This document shows positions 18,748 through 27,290 of a DNA stretch of 64,000 nucleotides, piece after piece. The position numbers were made by a program, and so were the translations under genes. How positions within the stretch are numbered: position 1 is the first letter of the stretch; each line of letters starts with the position of its first letter. The notes beneath the pieces are model-generated. The model ran no database searches. It was not told the origin of the DNA and saw nothing but the letters and a program-made list of their open reading frames with translations. The DNA is from CAZVPF01 sp964628195. GTDB taxonomy: Bacteria; Planctomycetota; Phycisphaerae; Sedimentisphaerales; Anaerohalosphaeraceae. Location: positions 112,327 to 176,326 of the forward strand of contig CAZVPF010000003.1 in NCBI GenBank assembly GCA_964628195.1. Reading direction: 5' to 3'.

Positions 18748-18939
18748 CTATTCTTTTACAGCAATGGCCCCGCACGGGCATTTTTCCGCTGCCTCGCGGC
18801 ACTTTGCGTGAAATTGGCAGGGAATCGGTGATATTCTTATCTCCGACGCCTCCATTTCGTTAATCCCGAACACTTCCGGACATATATCCCTGCATAGGCC
18901 CGTCGCGTTGCATAAAGATGAATCTATTAAAATTTCCAT
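18748..18939 (-). CDS. Small ferredoxin with a CxxT cluster motif (3Fe-4S type?)
   Basis: 63 residues from the ATG at 18939; a longer frame upstream adds residues that do not look like ferredoxin. The cluster motif is C10-x2-T13-x2-C16-x3-C20-P and later C54-P. This is the mono-cluster bacterial ferredoxin layout (CxxCxxCxxxCP ... CP) with Thr in place of the second Cys. Ferredoxins with a non-Cys residue there often carry a [3Fe-4S] cluster or a [4Fe-4S] cluster with a labile iron. Three further Cys (C41, C47, C56) are present. PEVFGI after the cluster is typical of the family (CPEVF). No clear Shine-Dalgarno is visible. Its redox partner is unknown; the histidine kinase/regulator pair lies upstream on the same strand but more than 200 bases away. 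Confidence 0.75.
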   Translation of the reverse strand: MEILIDSSLCNATGLCRDICPEVFGINEMEASEIRISPIPCQFHAKCREAAEKCPCGAIAVKE

Positions 18940-19165
18940 TAAACGTACACAATAACTAATAATATTACCGTTTATGAAACTGATCGAAATAAATATTTCA
19001 AAACACCGCCCCAGCCGGATCAAACCTAAGTTAAAATCATTACATTCATTTTAATATAAAATTTCCTACCTAAAGATAAGGAATATCCTGACTTTCGCCT
19101 CAGATAAGATATGACCCTGGGTAAAAAGGAAATGCTTGCAGGAAATTGAAAAACTTGCAAAAAGA

Positions 19166-19819
19166 TTATTTATCCAGCGATGTCAGCCCCTCGCGGACCG
19201 CATACTTTGTAAGTTCGGCAAGATTGTCCATATTCAGCTTTTCCATAATTTTCGCCCTGTGTGTTTCAACGGTCTTTGGGCTTATATAAAGCTCGGCGGC
19301 TGCCTGCTTGGTTGTCCTGCCCTCGGCAAGAAGCTGAAGCACCTGTCTTTCCCTATCCGTCAACAGCGAAAACGCCGACGGCATCTTCATTTCCTTCTCC
19401 CGCAGAGCATTATCTATGACAGTATCGGTTATAGAAGGGCTCAAATAATTCTTACCTCCCGAAACCGTGCGTATCGCTGAAATCAGCTCATCGAAAGCAC
19501 AGTCCTTGAGAAGATAGCCCGAGGCACCGGCTTTTAGCATTTCAATAATGAACTTTTTTTCCGAGTGCATGGAAAGCGCAATTATTTTAATGTTCTCGAT
19601 GTCCCGGATAATCTGCCTGGTTGCCTCGATGCCGTTGAGCCCGGGCAGCCCTATGTCCATAATCATCACATCCGGCTTGAGTTTCCTCGCACACTCCACA
19701 GCCGATCTTCCGTCCTGAACGCAATTAATGACCTCGAAATCGCTCTCCCTTTCGATCAGGCTCCTCAGTCCGTCGATCATTATCTTGTGGTCCTCTACGA
19801 TTACGATGCGTATGCTCAT
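19166..19819 (-). CDS. NarL/LuxR-family response regulator
   Basis: 217 residues. A receiver domain (residues 1-120) has E9-D10 and the phospho-acceptor D55 in DVMIMDIGLPGLNG, plus ALSMHSEKK with its conserved Ser and Lys. The C-terminal LuxR-type helix-turn-helix reads LTDRERQVLQLLAEGRTTKQAAAELYISPKTVETHRAKIMEKL. It begins 10 bases after the stop of the sensor kinase gene, so the two form a two-component system. Such regulators bind DNA as dimers after phosphorylation. The target genes are not evident; no other gene is in the operon. Confidence 0.92.
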   Translation of the reverse strand: MSIRIVIVEDHKIMIDGLRSLIERESDFEVINCVQDGRSAVECARKLKPDVMIMDIGLPGLNGIEATRQIIRDIENIKIIALSMHSEKKFIIEMLKAGASGYLLKDCAFDELISAIRTVSGGKNYLSPSITDTVIDNALREKEMKMPSAFSLLTDRERQVLQLLAEGRTTKQAAAELYISPKTVETHRAKIMEKLNMDNLAELTKYAVREGLTSLDK

Positions 19820-19829
19820 TTGATCTCTC

Positions 19830-22007
19830 CTATCCGGCGTTAATGGGACAAGTCAGTAAAACTTCCGTTCCGCTGCCTTTTTCAGACTTGATCTGCATGC
19901 TTCCATTATACGTATTTAACCGCTCCTGTATACTAAAAAGTCCAAATCCCCTGAATTTACTGGCTCCGCTGTGCATTGCTTTGGACGCGTCAAATCCACT
20001 GCCGTTATCCGCAACCTCAATGCAGATATTTCCGTTCTGAGAATAGGTCCTGACATCAACCTTCGTCGCGGATGCATGCTTGTAAATATTAAAAAGAAGC
20101 TCGCTGACAGCCCTGAACAAAAGCACTCGAACCCTTTCAACTATATTCCTTTTTATTCCGTCATCACGATAATTACACTCAAAGTCATAATAATTCGGTG
20201 CCATATCTATTAACTGCTCAATCGCGGCCTCAAGCCCGATGCTGTAAAGTGCCGGCGGGCTGAGTTCGAACGTAAGCGTCCGAGTTGACTTTATAGCGTC
20301 CTCGATCATTTCCCTGGCGCGTGCAAGTTCCTCGCTTCCGGCCCGGTTCTCGCCCAAAGCCTGCTGGGCGGCCTGTATCTGCATCTTTGACGCAGCAAGA
20401 AGCTGCCCTACATGGTCATGGAGCCCCTCGGCAAGCTGTCTTCGCTGTTTTTCCTCAACGAAAGAAATCTCCGAAGACATGGCCTTTAACAGCTTCTGAT
20501 AATTCTCGATTTTTTCGGCGGCCTGCTTTTGCTCGGTTATATCCAGGCCAAGCTCAAGAACAAGAAGCTTTCCGTCCGAATCGGCAAAAGGATATCCCCA
20601 AACATGGTAATGCCTGCCGTTGACGTATTGCTTTTCCCACTCGAGCGGTTTGTTCTTTTCGAGCACCTCACCGGCCCTGCAAACGTCACAGGGTTTGCCT
20701 TTGCCGTGATAAAGTTCATAACAAAGCCTGTTATGATAATCCCCGAAGATATCCTTAAACTTGGCATTTCCATAATAAAGTTTGTGATCAGTCGGATCAT
20801 GAAGCGATACATATCCGGGAAGCATATTAAGCGCAAGGAAAAACCTCTGTCTCTCCTGCCCGATCCGCTCCGAGATTTTCTTCCTGTGAGCGACCTCTTC
20901 CTTGAGCCTCTCGTTGATCCTGAACATTTCCTTTGTTCGCTTCTGGACTCTCTGCTCAAGCTCCCTGCTGTAGTTTAGCAGTTTGTCCTCCATTCGCTTC
21001 TGGCGGGATATGTTCCTTACAATCGTGGAATAATAAGCTTTTTCACCAAAAGTGTCTTCATGTGCTATCACAACCTGCGAAACGGGCATTTTTCGCCCTT
21101 TCGAGGTGATTATTTCGGTGCTGCCCCACCACATACCTTCGCTTTGAGCAGTGGGCAAAGCCTGTTCGGAAATGATCTGATTGTTCCATATCGAACCGGT
21201 ATCTTCTTTATGCAGCCCCCTGACATCACAATCTTCTTCGATACCAATAATATGCCTCGCAGCCCGGTTAAGATAGAGCACGTTTCCCGAAGCTGAGATT
21301 GTCGAGATCATATCAGGCGTAAGTTCGAGGATATCGATCAAACGCTCGCGCTCTTTAGCTGCCTTTTTCAAAGCTGTAATATCAATAAATGCCGCCACTG
21401 CCCCTCTGACCTCGCCTTTTTCATCATAAAAAGGCCGTGCGTTGCCGTATATTTGCTTGACTTGCCCGTTTTCAAAACATATATCCAGGCTCGCACCGGT
21501 AATGTCCTGCCCTTTTGCCGCGCGCTGAAGCGGAAGCTGCCCGGCTGAAAGCTCCTTTCCATCATGAAAAATCTTAAAGCTTCCCGGCAGTAATTCATTG
21601 CTGATACTTGCAGAATCATTTCCATTTTCGGTCAGTTCAAGCAGCCTGTAAGCCTCGATATTACCGTCAACTTCCCGGCACTCGGTGTCATGTGATATCC
21701 ATATCGCCGCAGGGACCGCGTTCATGACAGCCTCGAATTCGGCCTGCTTACGGTCCACAAGCGCAATAAGCTCATCATTGAATGTGTCGAGGTATTTCCT
21801 GGCGATCTCCTTGGCCTTTTCCTCGTCAGCTATACCTTTCAATAGATCAGCCACTTTCTTTTTGCCGATATACAGATCATCAGGAAAATGGAGGTCAGGC
21901 TCTTGAGAAGCCCGCCTTTTAAGATTCATGTAAACAAGATCACTTAAAAGCGTAAGCATATCCTGGGCTGGCTGTTTGAAGTGAATTTTTGTATCATCTT
22001 GCGACAT
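19830..22007 (-). CDS. Cytoplasmic multi-PAS sensor histidine kinase (HisKA_3 / NarX type)
   Basis: 725 residues from the ATG at 22007 (a TTG four codons upstream is possible). No transmembrane helix is evident, so sensing is probably cytoplasmic. There is an N-terminal alpha-helical region of about 90 residues of unknown type, then three PAS-like modules. The third carries CDVC (in GKPCDVCRAGEV), a Cys pair that could bind metal or sense redox. A coiled coil precedes it (ELEQRVQKRTKEMFRINERLKEEV). The dimerisation box QRRQLAEGLHDHVGQLLAA holds the phospho-His, followed by a HATPase domain with ADNGSGFD and GFGLFSIQERL. HisKA_3 kinases pair with NarL-type regulators, as found immediately downstream. 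The signal is unknown. Confidence 0.88.
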   Translation of the reverse strand: MSQDDTKIHFKQPAQDMLTLLSDLVYMNLKRRASQEPDLHFPDDLYIGKKKVADLLKGIADEEKAKEIARKYLDTFNDELIALVDRKQAEFEAVMNAVPAAIWISHDTECREVDGNIEAYRLLELTENGNDSASISNELLPGSFKIFHDGKELSAGQLPLQRAAKGQDITGASLDICFENGQVKQIYGNARPFYDEKGEVRGAVAAFIDITALKKAAKERERLIDILELTPDMISTISASGNVLYLNRAARHIIGIEEDCDVRGLHKEDTGSIWNNQIISEQALPTAQSEGMWWGSTEIITSKGRKMPVSQVVIAHEDTFGEKAYYSTIVRNISRQKRMEDKLLNYSRELEQRVQKRTKEMFRINERLKEEVAHRKKISERIGQERQRFFLALNMLPGYVSLHDPTDHKLYYGNAKFKDIFGDYHNRLCYELYHGKGKPCDVCRAGEVLEKNKPLEWEKQYVNGRHYHVWGYPFADSDGKLLVLELGLDITEQKQAAEKIENYQKLLKAMSSEISFVEEKQRRQLAEGLHDHVGQLLAASKMQIQAAQQALGENRAGSEELARAREMIEDAIKSTRTLTFELSPPALYSIGLEAAIEQLIDMAPNYYDFECNYRDDGIKRNIVERVRVLLFRAVSELLFNIYKHASATKVDVRTYSQNGNICIEVADNGSGFDASKAMHSGASKFRGFGLFSIQERLNTYNGSMQIKSEKGSGTEVLLTCPINAG

Positions 22008-22216
22008 ATAAATTACCAAAGTTTACTAATTACTACTAATTAACCCCCGCTTAACCATAAATAAAAAACAGGCTTTAAGACACAGGAATTATAAATAATG
22101 ATAATCCGGAAAAAAGAACGATGCAATCAGGTTTTTCCCTATATTAATTGCTGCGAATTAAGAGGTAATATTTATTTATGAGTTATTTGAAAACTACGAA
22201 ATATTAAGTGCGCAAA

Positions 22217-22246
22217 ACCCGGCCGGCTCGGGGGGGCCGACCGGGT
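22217..22246. repeat. G+C-rich inverted repeat (11-bp arms, one mismatch)
   Basis: Arms ACCCGGCCGGC (22217-22227) and GCCGACCGGGT (22236-22246) pair at 10 of 11 positions around a G-rich 8-base loop, in the middle of very A+T-rich DNA. It is not followed by a T-run on the plus strand. It may be a protein-binding site or an RNA structure; no function can be read. Confidence 0.5.
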
Positions 22247-22274
22247 AGCATTTTAGAAAAATATAAAAAAACAT

Positions 22275-22303
22275 TTGCCCAAAGGCGGGCAAGGATGTAT
22301 TAT
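22275..22303 (+). promoter_or_regulatory. Candidate sigma-70 promoter of the OsmC-SOR-encapsulin operon, with an inverted repeat in the spacer
   Basis: TTGCCC at 22275-22280 and TATTAT at 22298-22303 are 17 bases apart. The -35 box itself forms one arm of a TTGCCC/GGGCAA inverted repeat (22275-22280 and 22287-22292), a possible operator position. An AAGGAG box precedes the osmC ATG. The assignment is by eye. Confidence 0.45.
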
Positions 22304-22329
22304 AGGATTCAGCTACAAGGAGATATGAT

Positions 22330-22758
22330 ATGGCCACAAAGACTGCAACAGCAAAATGGCAGGGTAAACTTCAGGACGGCAGCGGAAGTATGACGGCACC
22401 GGGCCTTGGACAGGAATTTTCTTTTTCAGCCGACTCACGTTTTGGTGATGGAAAAGCGACCAACCCGGAAGAACTTATCGGCGCCGCTCATGCGGGCTGT
22501 TTTTCAATGGCCCTTTCGCACGGGCTCGGAGAGGCGGGTTTTACCCCCGAAACAATCGAAACAAAGGCCTCCGTTAAGATCGAACAGGTAGACGACGGAT
22601 TCAAGATAACCTCTATTCATCTCGAAACATCCGCAAAAGTATCGGGGATAGACGAAAGCAAATTCAAGGAAATCGTAGAGGCAACAAAAACAGGCTGTCC
22701 GGTTTCCAAGGCCCTTGCAGGCACAGAGATCACAGTGGAATCCAAACTAAGCAGCTAA
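22330..22758 (+). CDS. osmC: OsmC/Ohr family peroxiredoxin-like protein
   Basis: 142 residues, normal for OsmC. The family's two catalytic Cys are both present: C57 in AAHAGCFSMAL and C123 in TKTGCPVSKAL. OsmC proteins reduce organic hydroperoxides and H2O2 with a Cys-based mechanism in the cytoplasm. The sequence from NPEELIGAAHAGCFSMALS is a classic OsmC signature. It is the first gene of a four-gene operon with superoxide reductase, encapsulated ferritin and encapsulin, which fits an oxidative-stress role. AAGGAG lies about 6 bases before the ATG. Confidence 0.92.
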   Translation: MATKTATAKWQGKLQDGSGSMTAPGLGQEFSFSADSRFGDGKATNPEELIGAAHAGCFSMALSHGLGEAGFTPETIETKASVKIEQVDDGFKITSIHLETSAKVSGIDESKFKEIVEATKTGCPVSKALAGTEITVESKLSS

Positions 22759-22791
22759 CTGATCAGCAGATAATTTCAGAAAGGAATAAAC

Positions 22792-23187
22792 ATGGCAATG
22801 AGCATAGGCGACCAGGTCCAGACAGCGGACTGGAAATCAGAAAAACATGTACCGGTAATTGAATGCCCGGATAAAGTAACCGCCGATGAAGTTTTCGACG
22901 TTAAGGTCACACTTGGAAAGGAAGTGGCACACCCGAACACTACAGAGCACCATATAAGCTGGATAAAGCTTTTCTTTAAACCCGAGGACGGTAAATTCAG
23001 TTATGATATTGCAACCGTTTCTTTCGACGCTCACGGCCAGGCGGTCGAGGGGCCAAACGAAGGGCCGGTTTACACACATCACGGAGCCGCCGCAAGCATG
23101 AAAACCAAAAAATCCGGAACACTTACCGCACTTTCATACTGTAATATTCATGGATTGTGGGAATCCAGTAAGGACATCAAGATTTAA
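22792..23187 (+). CDS. sor: Superoxide reductase, class II (neelaredoxin type)
   Basis: 131 residues without the N-terminal desulforedoxin domain, so class II. All expected ligands of the catalytic mononuclear iron are visible: H19 (in E17-K18-H19, with E17 and K18 corresponding to the residues that steer superoxide), H47, H53, and C117-x2-H120 in YCNIHGLW. The enzyme reduces superoxide to H2O2 without making oxygen, and is characteristic of anaerobes and microaerophiles. It lies 33 bases after osmC and 26 bases before the encapsulated ferritin gene. It has no encapsulin cargo peptide at its C-terminus. Confidence 0.93.
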   Translation: MAMSIGDQVQTADWKSEKHVPVIECPDKVTADEVFDVKVTLGKEVAHPNTTEHHISWIKLFFKPEDGKFSYDIATVSFDAHGQAVEGPNEGPVYTHHGAAASMKTKKSGTLTALSYCNIHGLWESSKDIKI

Positions 23188-23213
23188 CCAGGCAAAAGCA
23201 TCAGGAGTAAATT

Positions 23214-23609
23214 ATGGCATTGGCATTTCACGAACCAAGAGAGCAGCTTCCCCCGGAAGTAATCAATCAGCACCGCGCCGTTGAAAGCCTCATAGAGGAG
23301 CTCGAGGCGGCGATATGGTATCAGCAAAGGGCATCTGTCAGCGACAACCCTGAGTTGGTCTCCGTGCTCGAACATAACCGCGATGAGGAGATCGAACACG
23401 CGGCAATGCTTATGGAATGGCTTAGAAGAAACTTCCCCGGTTTTGACGAGCAGATGCGTACGTATCTGTTTACCGATATTCCGATCACGGAAGTTGAAGA
23501 GATGGCCGAACAAGCAGAACAGGCCGGCACCACGCCTGAGACCGCGGAAGGAAAACCTGCTGCCTCGGACGGAAGCTTGAACATTGGATCTTTGAAGAAA
23601 GGAAAGTAA
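23214..23609 (+). CDS. encFtn: Encapsulated ferritin-like protein (encapsulin cargo) with C-terminal targeting peptide
   Basis: 131 residues. A two-helix ferritin-like domain (residues about 15-95) has E28, E31, W35, E59 and H62 in the spacing of the EncFtn ferroxidase site. An acidic, Ala/Thr/Pro-rich linker (about 100-117) joins it to a C-terminal SLNIGSLKKGK. This matches the (S)L-x-(I/V)-GSL(K/R) cargo-loading peptide that docks on the inner face of encapsulin shells. In the family the protein oxidises Fe(II) and delivers iron for storage inside the nanocompartment. The gene sits one base before the shell gene, so expression is tightly coupled. Confidence 0.92.
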   Translation: MALAFHEPREQLPPEVINQHRAVESLIEELEAAIWYQQRASVSDNPELVSVLEHNRDEEIEHAAMLMEWLRRNFPGFDEQMRTYLFTDIPITEVEEMAEQAEQAGTTPETAEGKPAASDGSLNIGSLKKGK

Positions 23610-23610
23610 T

Positions 23611-24429
23611 ATGGCCGCCAACATACTTAAAAGAGAATACGCACCGATAACGGATCAGGCATGGCAGCAAATAGAAGAATCTGCAACAGGGATTATTACA
23701 CAAAACTGCGCCGCAAGAAAAATTGTTGACCTCAACGGCCCCTACGGCTGGGAATTTTCATCAATAACCCTCGGAAGGCTTGAAGTGGCCGACAAGAAAT
23801 CGACCGGAGGCGTCAAATGGGGCGTTAGAAAGGTCATGCCGCTTATGGAACTTCGAATACCTTTCCAGCTCAGCAAATGGGAACTGGACAACATCAACCG
23901 CGGCAGCGGCGACCCGGACCTGGGCCCTGTTGAGCACGCGGCCGAACAGATAGCACGCTTCGAGGATTCGGCCATTTTCAACGGCTTTGACAAGGCATGC
24001 ATAATCGGTATGCTGAAATCTTTCAACCACAAAGCTGTAAAGCTGCCAAAAAACCCCGAAGAATACGCAAAAGCGGTTTCCACGGCAGTTAAAATGATAT
24101 CCCTGGGAGGCATCGAGGGTCCGTACAGTGTAATACTGGGACCGGACGAATACTTCAACCTGCTTCAGACGCACAGCCAGGGCTTTCCGCCGCACAAGGT
24201 CATACAGGAAATGACCGGCGGTGAGATAATAATGTGCCCGTCAATAACAGGCGGAGCCGTCGTCAGCGCAAGAGGCGGCGACTTCGAGCTCACCGTAGGC
24301 CAGGACTTCTCAATCGGCTATGAGCATGATGACAACGAAAACGTGGAACTTTATTTAACAGAATCTTTTACATACAGGACACTTGAACCTGCCGCAGGCG
24401 TCACATTAACCCCCGCGGCAAGTAAGTAA
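23611..24429 (+). CDS. enc: Encapsulin shell protein (family 1, linocin-M18-like)
   Basis: 272 residues, typical of family 1 encapsulins (about 265-290), which have an HK97 phage-capsid fold. Characteristic segments are LKREYAPITDQAWQQIEESA at the N-terminus (the cargo-binding N-helix), ARKIVDLNGPYGWEFSSITLGRL, and the C-terminal DFSIGYEHDDNENVELYLTESFTYRTL. It self-assembles into a hollow shell that holds the ferritin-like cargo encoded immediately upstream. It is the last gene of the operon and is followed by a strong hairpin terminator. Confidence 0.96.
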   Translation: MAANILKREYAPITDQAWQQIEESATGIITQNCAARKIVDLNGPYGWEFSSITLGRLEVADKKSTGGVKWGVRKVMPLMELRIPFQLSKWELDNINRGSGDPDLGPVEHAAEQIARFEDSAIFNGFDKACIIGMLKSFNHKAVKLPKNPEEYAKAVSTAVKMISLGGIEGPYSVILGPDEYFNLLQTHSQGFPPHKVIQEMTGGEIIMCPSITGGAVVSARGGDFELTVGQDFSIGYEHDDNENVELYLTESFTYRTLEPAAGVTLTPAASK

Positions 24430-24461
24430 CGATATTCAGGGAAAAGGGGTAGTGTAAAGCG

Positions 24462-24510
24462 AAAACCGTACGTGACCCTGCCTGCTATGCGGGGCTTTCG
24501 TACGGTTTTT
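24462..24510 (+). terminator. Rho-independent terminator of the encapsulin operon
   Basis: AAAACCGTACG (24462-24472) pairs perfectly with CGTACGGTTTT (24499-24509), giving 11 bp. Inside, CCCTGC and GCGGGG can extend the stem with one G-U pair. The descending arm runs into a T-run. It lies about 30 bases after the encapsulin stop and just before the aldo/keto reductase gene. Confidence 0.85.
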
Positions 24511-24579
24511 GTCTTTGCCGGATATGATAGCTCAAAAGACCGTACCCGACATGAATTAAATTTCAGCAGGAGTATAAAA

Positions 24580-25590
24580 ATGCAATATAGAAACTTCGGA
24601 CGAACAGGTGTGAAAGTCAGCCCGCTTTGTTTGGGCTGCATGAATTTCGGCGGCAAAACAGCCAAAGAACAGTCAATTAAAATAATCGATAAAGCCATAG
24701 ACAAGGGAATAAATTTTATCGATACCGCCAACGTATACAGCCGCGGAAAAAGCGAAAGCATCGTCGGTGAGGCACTGAAACAAAACGGCAAACGTGAAAG
24801 CATATTCCTGGCCACGAAGTTCTTCGGCAGAATGGATGACAACGACCCCAACGCCGCCGGCACCAGCAGGCGACACCTGGTCAATCAGTGCGAACAATCT
24901 CTCAAACGCCTCAAAACCGATTACATCGACCTGTACCAGATACACCGCCCCACGAACGAGACTCCCATCGATGAAACATTGCGTGCACTTGACGATCTGA
25001 TAACTGCAGGAAAGATAAGATACATCGGAACAAGCACATTCGCATCGTGGCAGTTAATGGAAACGATAATGATATCAAGGCTTTTCGGCCTCAGTCGTGT
25101 CGTAAGTGAACAGCCGCCCTACAACCCCATGGACCGCAGGATCGAACGCGAAGTAATACCGTTTGCCATAACTTACGACATCGCACTTATCCCCTGGTCA
25201 CCGCTGGCAGGCGGCTTCTTCACCGGAAAATACAAACGTGACGGCAAAAAACCAAAAGGCACTAGATTCGAAGAAAGGGACGGCGAAATTGCCCAGAGAA
25301 TATTCAATGACGAAAGCTTCGATATGCTTGAAACTATGGAAAAAATGGCCGATGAAAAAGGCTGCTCCGTCAGCCAACTGACCCTTGCCTGGTGCGCCGC
25401 CCGGCCGGGCATAACAAGCCCAATAATAGGCCCGAGCAAAATGTCACAGTTAGACGACAACCTTAAATCCCTTGACGTCGAAATCACAGATGAGGATTTC
25501 AAAAAAATCGACAGCGTTTCAATACCCGGCGGCATGACCGCTGAGTACTGCAAATTCGACTACGACCCTCAGCCGATGTCGTTAATATAA
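24580..25590 (+). CDS. Aldo/keto reductase
   Basis: 336 residues from the ATG at 24580, which is preceded by CAGGAG; longer starts would run into the terminator hairpin. A (beta/alpha)8 NADPH-dependent oxidoreductase of the YajO/Tas-like AKR group. The catalytic residues are recognisable: D in FIDTANVYSRGKSE (DTAxxY, with the Tyr of the tetrad), Lys in FLATKFFG and His in DLYQIHRP. The cofactor-binding tail IIGPSKMSQLDDNLKSL is near the C-terminus. The physiological substrate cannot be inferred. L-lactate dehydrogenase follows 41 bases later. Confidence 0.92.
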   Translation: MQYRNFGRTGVKVSPLCLGCMNFGGKTAKEQSIKIIDKAIDKGINFIDTANVYSRGKSESIVGEALKQNGKRESIFLATKFFGRMDDNDPNAAGTSRRHLVNQCEQSLKRLKTDYIDLYQIHRPTNETPIDETLRALDDLITAGKIRYIGTSTFASWQLMETIMISRLFGLSRVVSEQPPYNPMDRRIEREVIPFAITYDIALIPWSPLAGGFFTGKYKRDGKKPKGTRFEERDGEIAQRIFNDESFDMLETMEKMADEKGCSVSQLTLAWCAARPGITSPIIGPSKMSQLDDNLKSLDVEITDEDFKKIDSVSIPGGMTAEYCKFDYDPQPMSLI

Positions 25591-25631
25591 AATTAAATAT
25601 ATTTATAACTTTTAATCCCGGGAGATGAACC

Positions 25632-26585
25632 ATGCATGACTACACAAGAAAAGTTTTTATCGTTGGCGCCGGCGCCGTTGGTTCCACCTATGCATATACA
25701 CTAATGAAAAGCGGCCTGGCAAATGAGATCGTACTTACCGATATCGACGAAGAACGCACACAAGGCGAGGTAATGGATCTAAACCACGGACTGTGCTTTG
25801 CCCCGCCGGTGAACATACGCGCAGGCGACTACACCGACTGCACAGACGCCAACCTTATCGTCATCACCGCGGGTGCAAAACAAAAGAGCGGTCAGTCGCG
25901 CCTTGAGCTTGTGCAGAAAAATTCCGAGATTACCCGGAAAATCTGTGACCAGATAAAAGATAACACTGATGAAACCGTCATCGTTATGGTAACCAACCCT
26001 GTCGATGTCCTCACTTATGTCGCGCAGGACCATCTTGACTGGTCACCGGGGATGGTAATCGGATCGGGTACCGTGCTCGACAGCGCGAGGTTCAAATACA
26101 TGCTCAGCGAACACTGCAAAATAGATGCGCGTAACGTACACGCATACATACTCGGCGAACACGGAGACAGCGAGCTGCCCGCCTGGTCTATGTGCCACCT
26201 CGCCGGCATTCCGATAAAGGAATACTGCCCGCGATGTGAAGGCTGCGATTATGAACAAACCCACAGCGAAATATTTCAGAGGGTCAAAGATTCTGCATAT
26301 CATATTATCGACTATAAAGGAGCGACTTATTACGGAATCGGCATGTCACTTATGAAAATTACCGAAGCCATCCTGCGAAATGAAAACAGCGTCCTGACCG
26401 TCTCGACAATGCTGAAAGGGCAATACGGACTCAATGACATCTGCCTCAGCGTCCCTTGTGTCATAGGCAGAAACGGTGTTAGCGACGTTATCGAATCCAG
26501 GCTTGCCGATAACGAGCAGAAACTGCTGGAAAAATCCGCCCAGACATTGCGAAAGATGATAGATGAGCTTAAAAAGCCCGCTTAG
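25632..26585 (+). CDS. ldh: L-lactate dehydrogenase
   Basis: 317 residues. NAD-binding glycine motif VGAGAVGS near the N-terminus; active-site loop AGAKQKSGQSRLELV with Gln at the position that distinguishes lactate from malate dehydrogenase (Arg in MDH); NPVDVLTY; and the catalytic His in GEHGDSELPAWS. The enzyme interconverts pyruvate and L-lactate with NADH, fitting fermentative growth. GGGAGATG precedes the ATG. The 21-base segment CPRCEGCDYEQTH (around residues 200-212) is a slightly unusual Cys-rich insertion in the loop after the catalytic His. Confidence 0.92.
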   Translation: MHDYTRKVFIVGAGAVGSTYAYTLMKSGLANEIVLTDIDEERTQGEVMDLNHGLCFAPPVNIRAGDYTDCTDANLIVITAGAKQKSGQSRLELVQKNSEITRKICDQIKDNTDETVIVMVTNPVDVLTYVAQDHLDWSPGMVIGSGTVLDSARFKYMLSEHCKIDARNVHAYILGEHGDSELPAWSMCHLAGIPIKEYCPRCEGCDYEQTHSEIFQRVKDSAYHIIDYKGATYYGIGMSLMKITEAILRNENSVLTVSTMLKGQYGLNDICLSVPCVIGRNGVSDVIESRLADNEQKLLEKSAQTLRKMIDELKKPA

Positions 26586-26689
26586 CTGATTAACTTAAAA
26601 TGAATAGCAGAAACAGGGTAAACCTCTTTATACGGATAGTGTTTATGCTCAAATAAAGGTTTGCATATTAACGAAACTATGCCGGAGAG

Positions 26690-27157
26690 CTATCCCCTCT
26701 TTTCATTATTGCGGATGATCAACTCAATCCTCCGGGCATCCAGGAGGTCGAGATTCTTTTCAAGTATTACTTTCTGCCGTTCCACAAACTCCAGTATTGA
26801 ATCAGGTAAATTCATCTCCATGAGCTCATCATAAAGGAACACGAGTTCACCCTCGGTGTGGGTGCATTCTTCAAGAATATACTCGTCTACATTTTTATTT
26901 GCCGTTGCACCGACATCTAAAAGCATACAGGAGGCCTGGGCAGAGGGGCTGATTACGTAATCGGTTTCCATTCCAAGGTCATTTAAAAAATTCTCCACAA
27001 TCACGGCAAAGACCTCGATCTGTGCACATAACGCCATCAAAGTTTTCTTAATAGTCTTCTGCTCAGCGGCGTCGATTGAAGCACGAAATACCTCATCGGC
27101 ATTCCGCCAGCCGTAATATATATCCGTAAAAACATTTATCATGTTCTGATAAAGCAT
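26690..27157 (-). CDS. DUF2383 / PA2169-type ferritin-like protein
   Basis: 155 residues, almost entirely helical. The segment ILEECTHTEGELVFLYDELME and the following LEFVERQKVILEKNLDLL resemble the third and fourth helices of DUF2383 proteins, a four-helix ferritin-like family of unknown function. The N-terminal YYGWRNADEVFRASIDAAEQ fits the first helix. Metal-binding residues cannot be assigned with certainty. It may be monocistronic; a possible 54-codon gene lies 133 bases beyond its start on the same strand. Confidence 0.5.
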   Translation of the reverse strand: MLYQNMINVFTDIYYGWRNADEVFRASIDAAEQKTIKKTLMALCAQIEVFAVIVENFLNDLGMETDYVISPSAQASCMLLDVGATANKNVDEYILEECTHTEGELVFLYDELMEMNLPDSILEFVERQKVILEKNLDLLDARRIELIIRNNEKRG

Positions 27158-27290
27158 TTTTCCACCGTGTCAGCTTCACTAAAATGAGCAGGTTGAAAAC
27201 TATTCTTTTAAACTATACCCGCAAAAAAGCCTTAAAGAGATAGGGAAAATCCCGAATGAGCAGTCTAAAATCCCTTAAATATAAACGGGC

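Larger units (their letters stand above)
22008..22329. other. Divergent intergenic region upstream of the OsmC/encapsulin operon
   Basis: About 320 bases of A+T-rich DNA between the kinase gene and osmC. It holds a G+C-rich perfect-but-one hairpin and a promoter candidate, listed separately. I see nothing else supportable in the first 200 bases. Confidence 0.5.

Noticed and set aside
22217..22246. G+C-rich hairpin considered as a Rho-independent terminator
   Set aside because: No T-run follows on the plus strand, and no minus-strand gene lies upstream for the TTTT found on that side.
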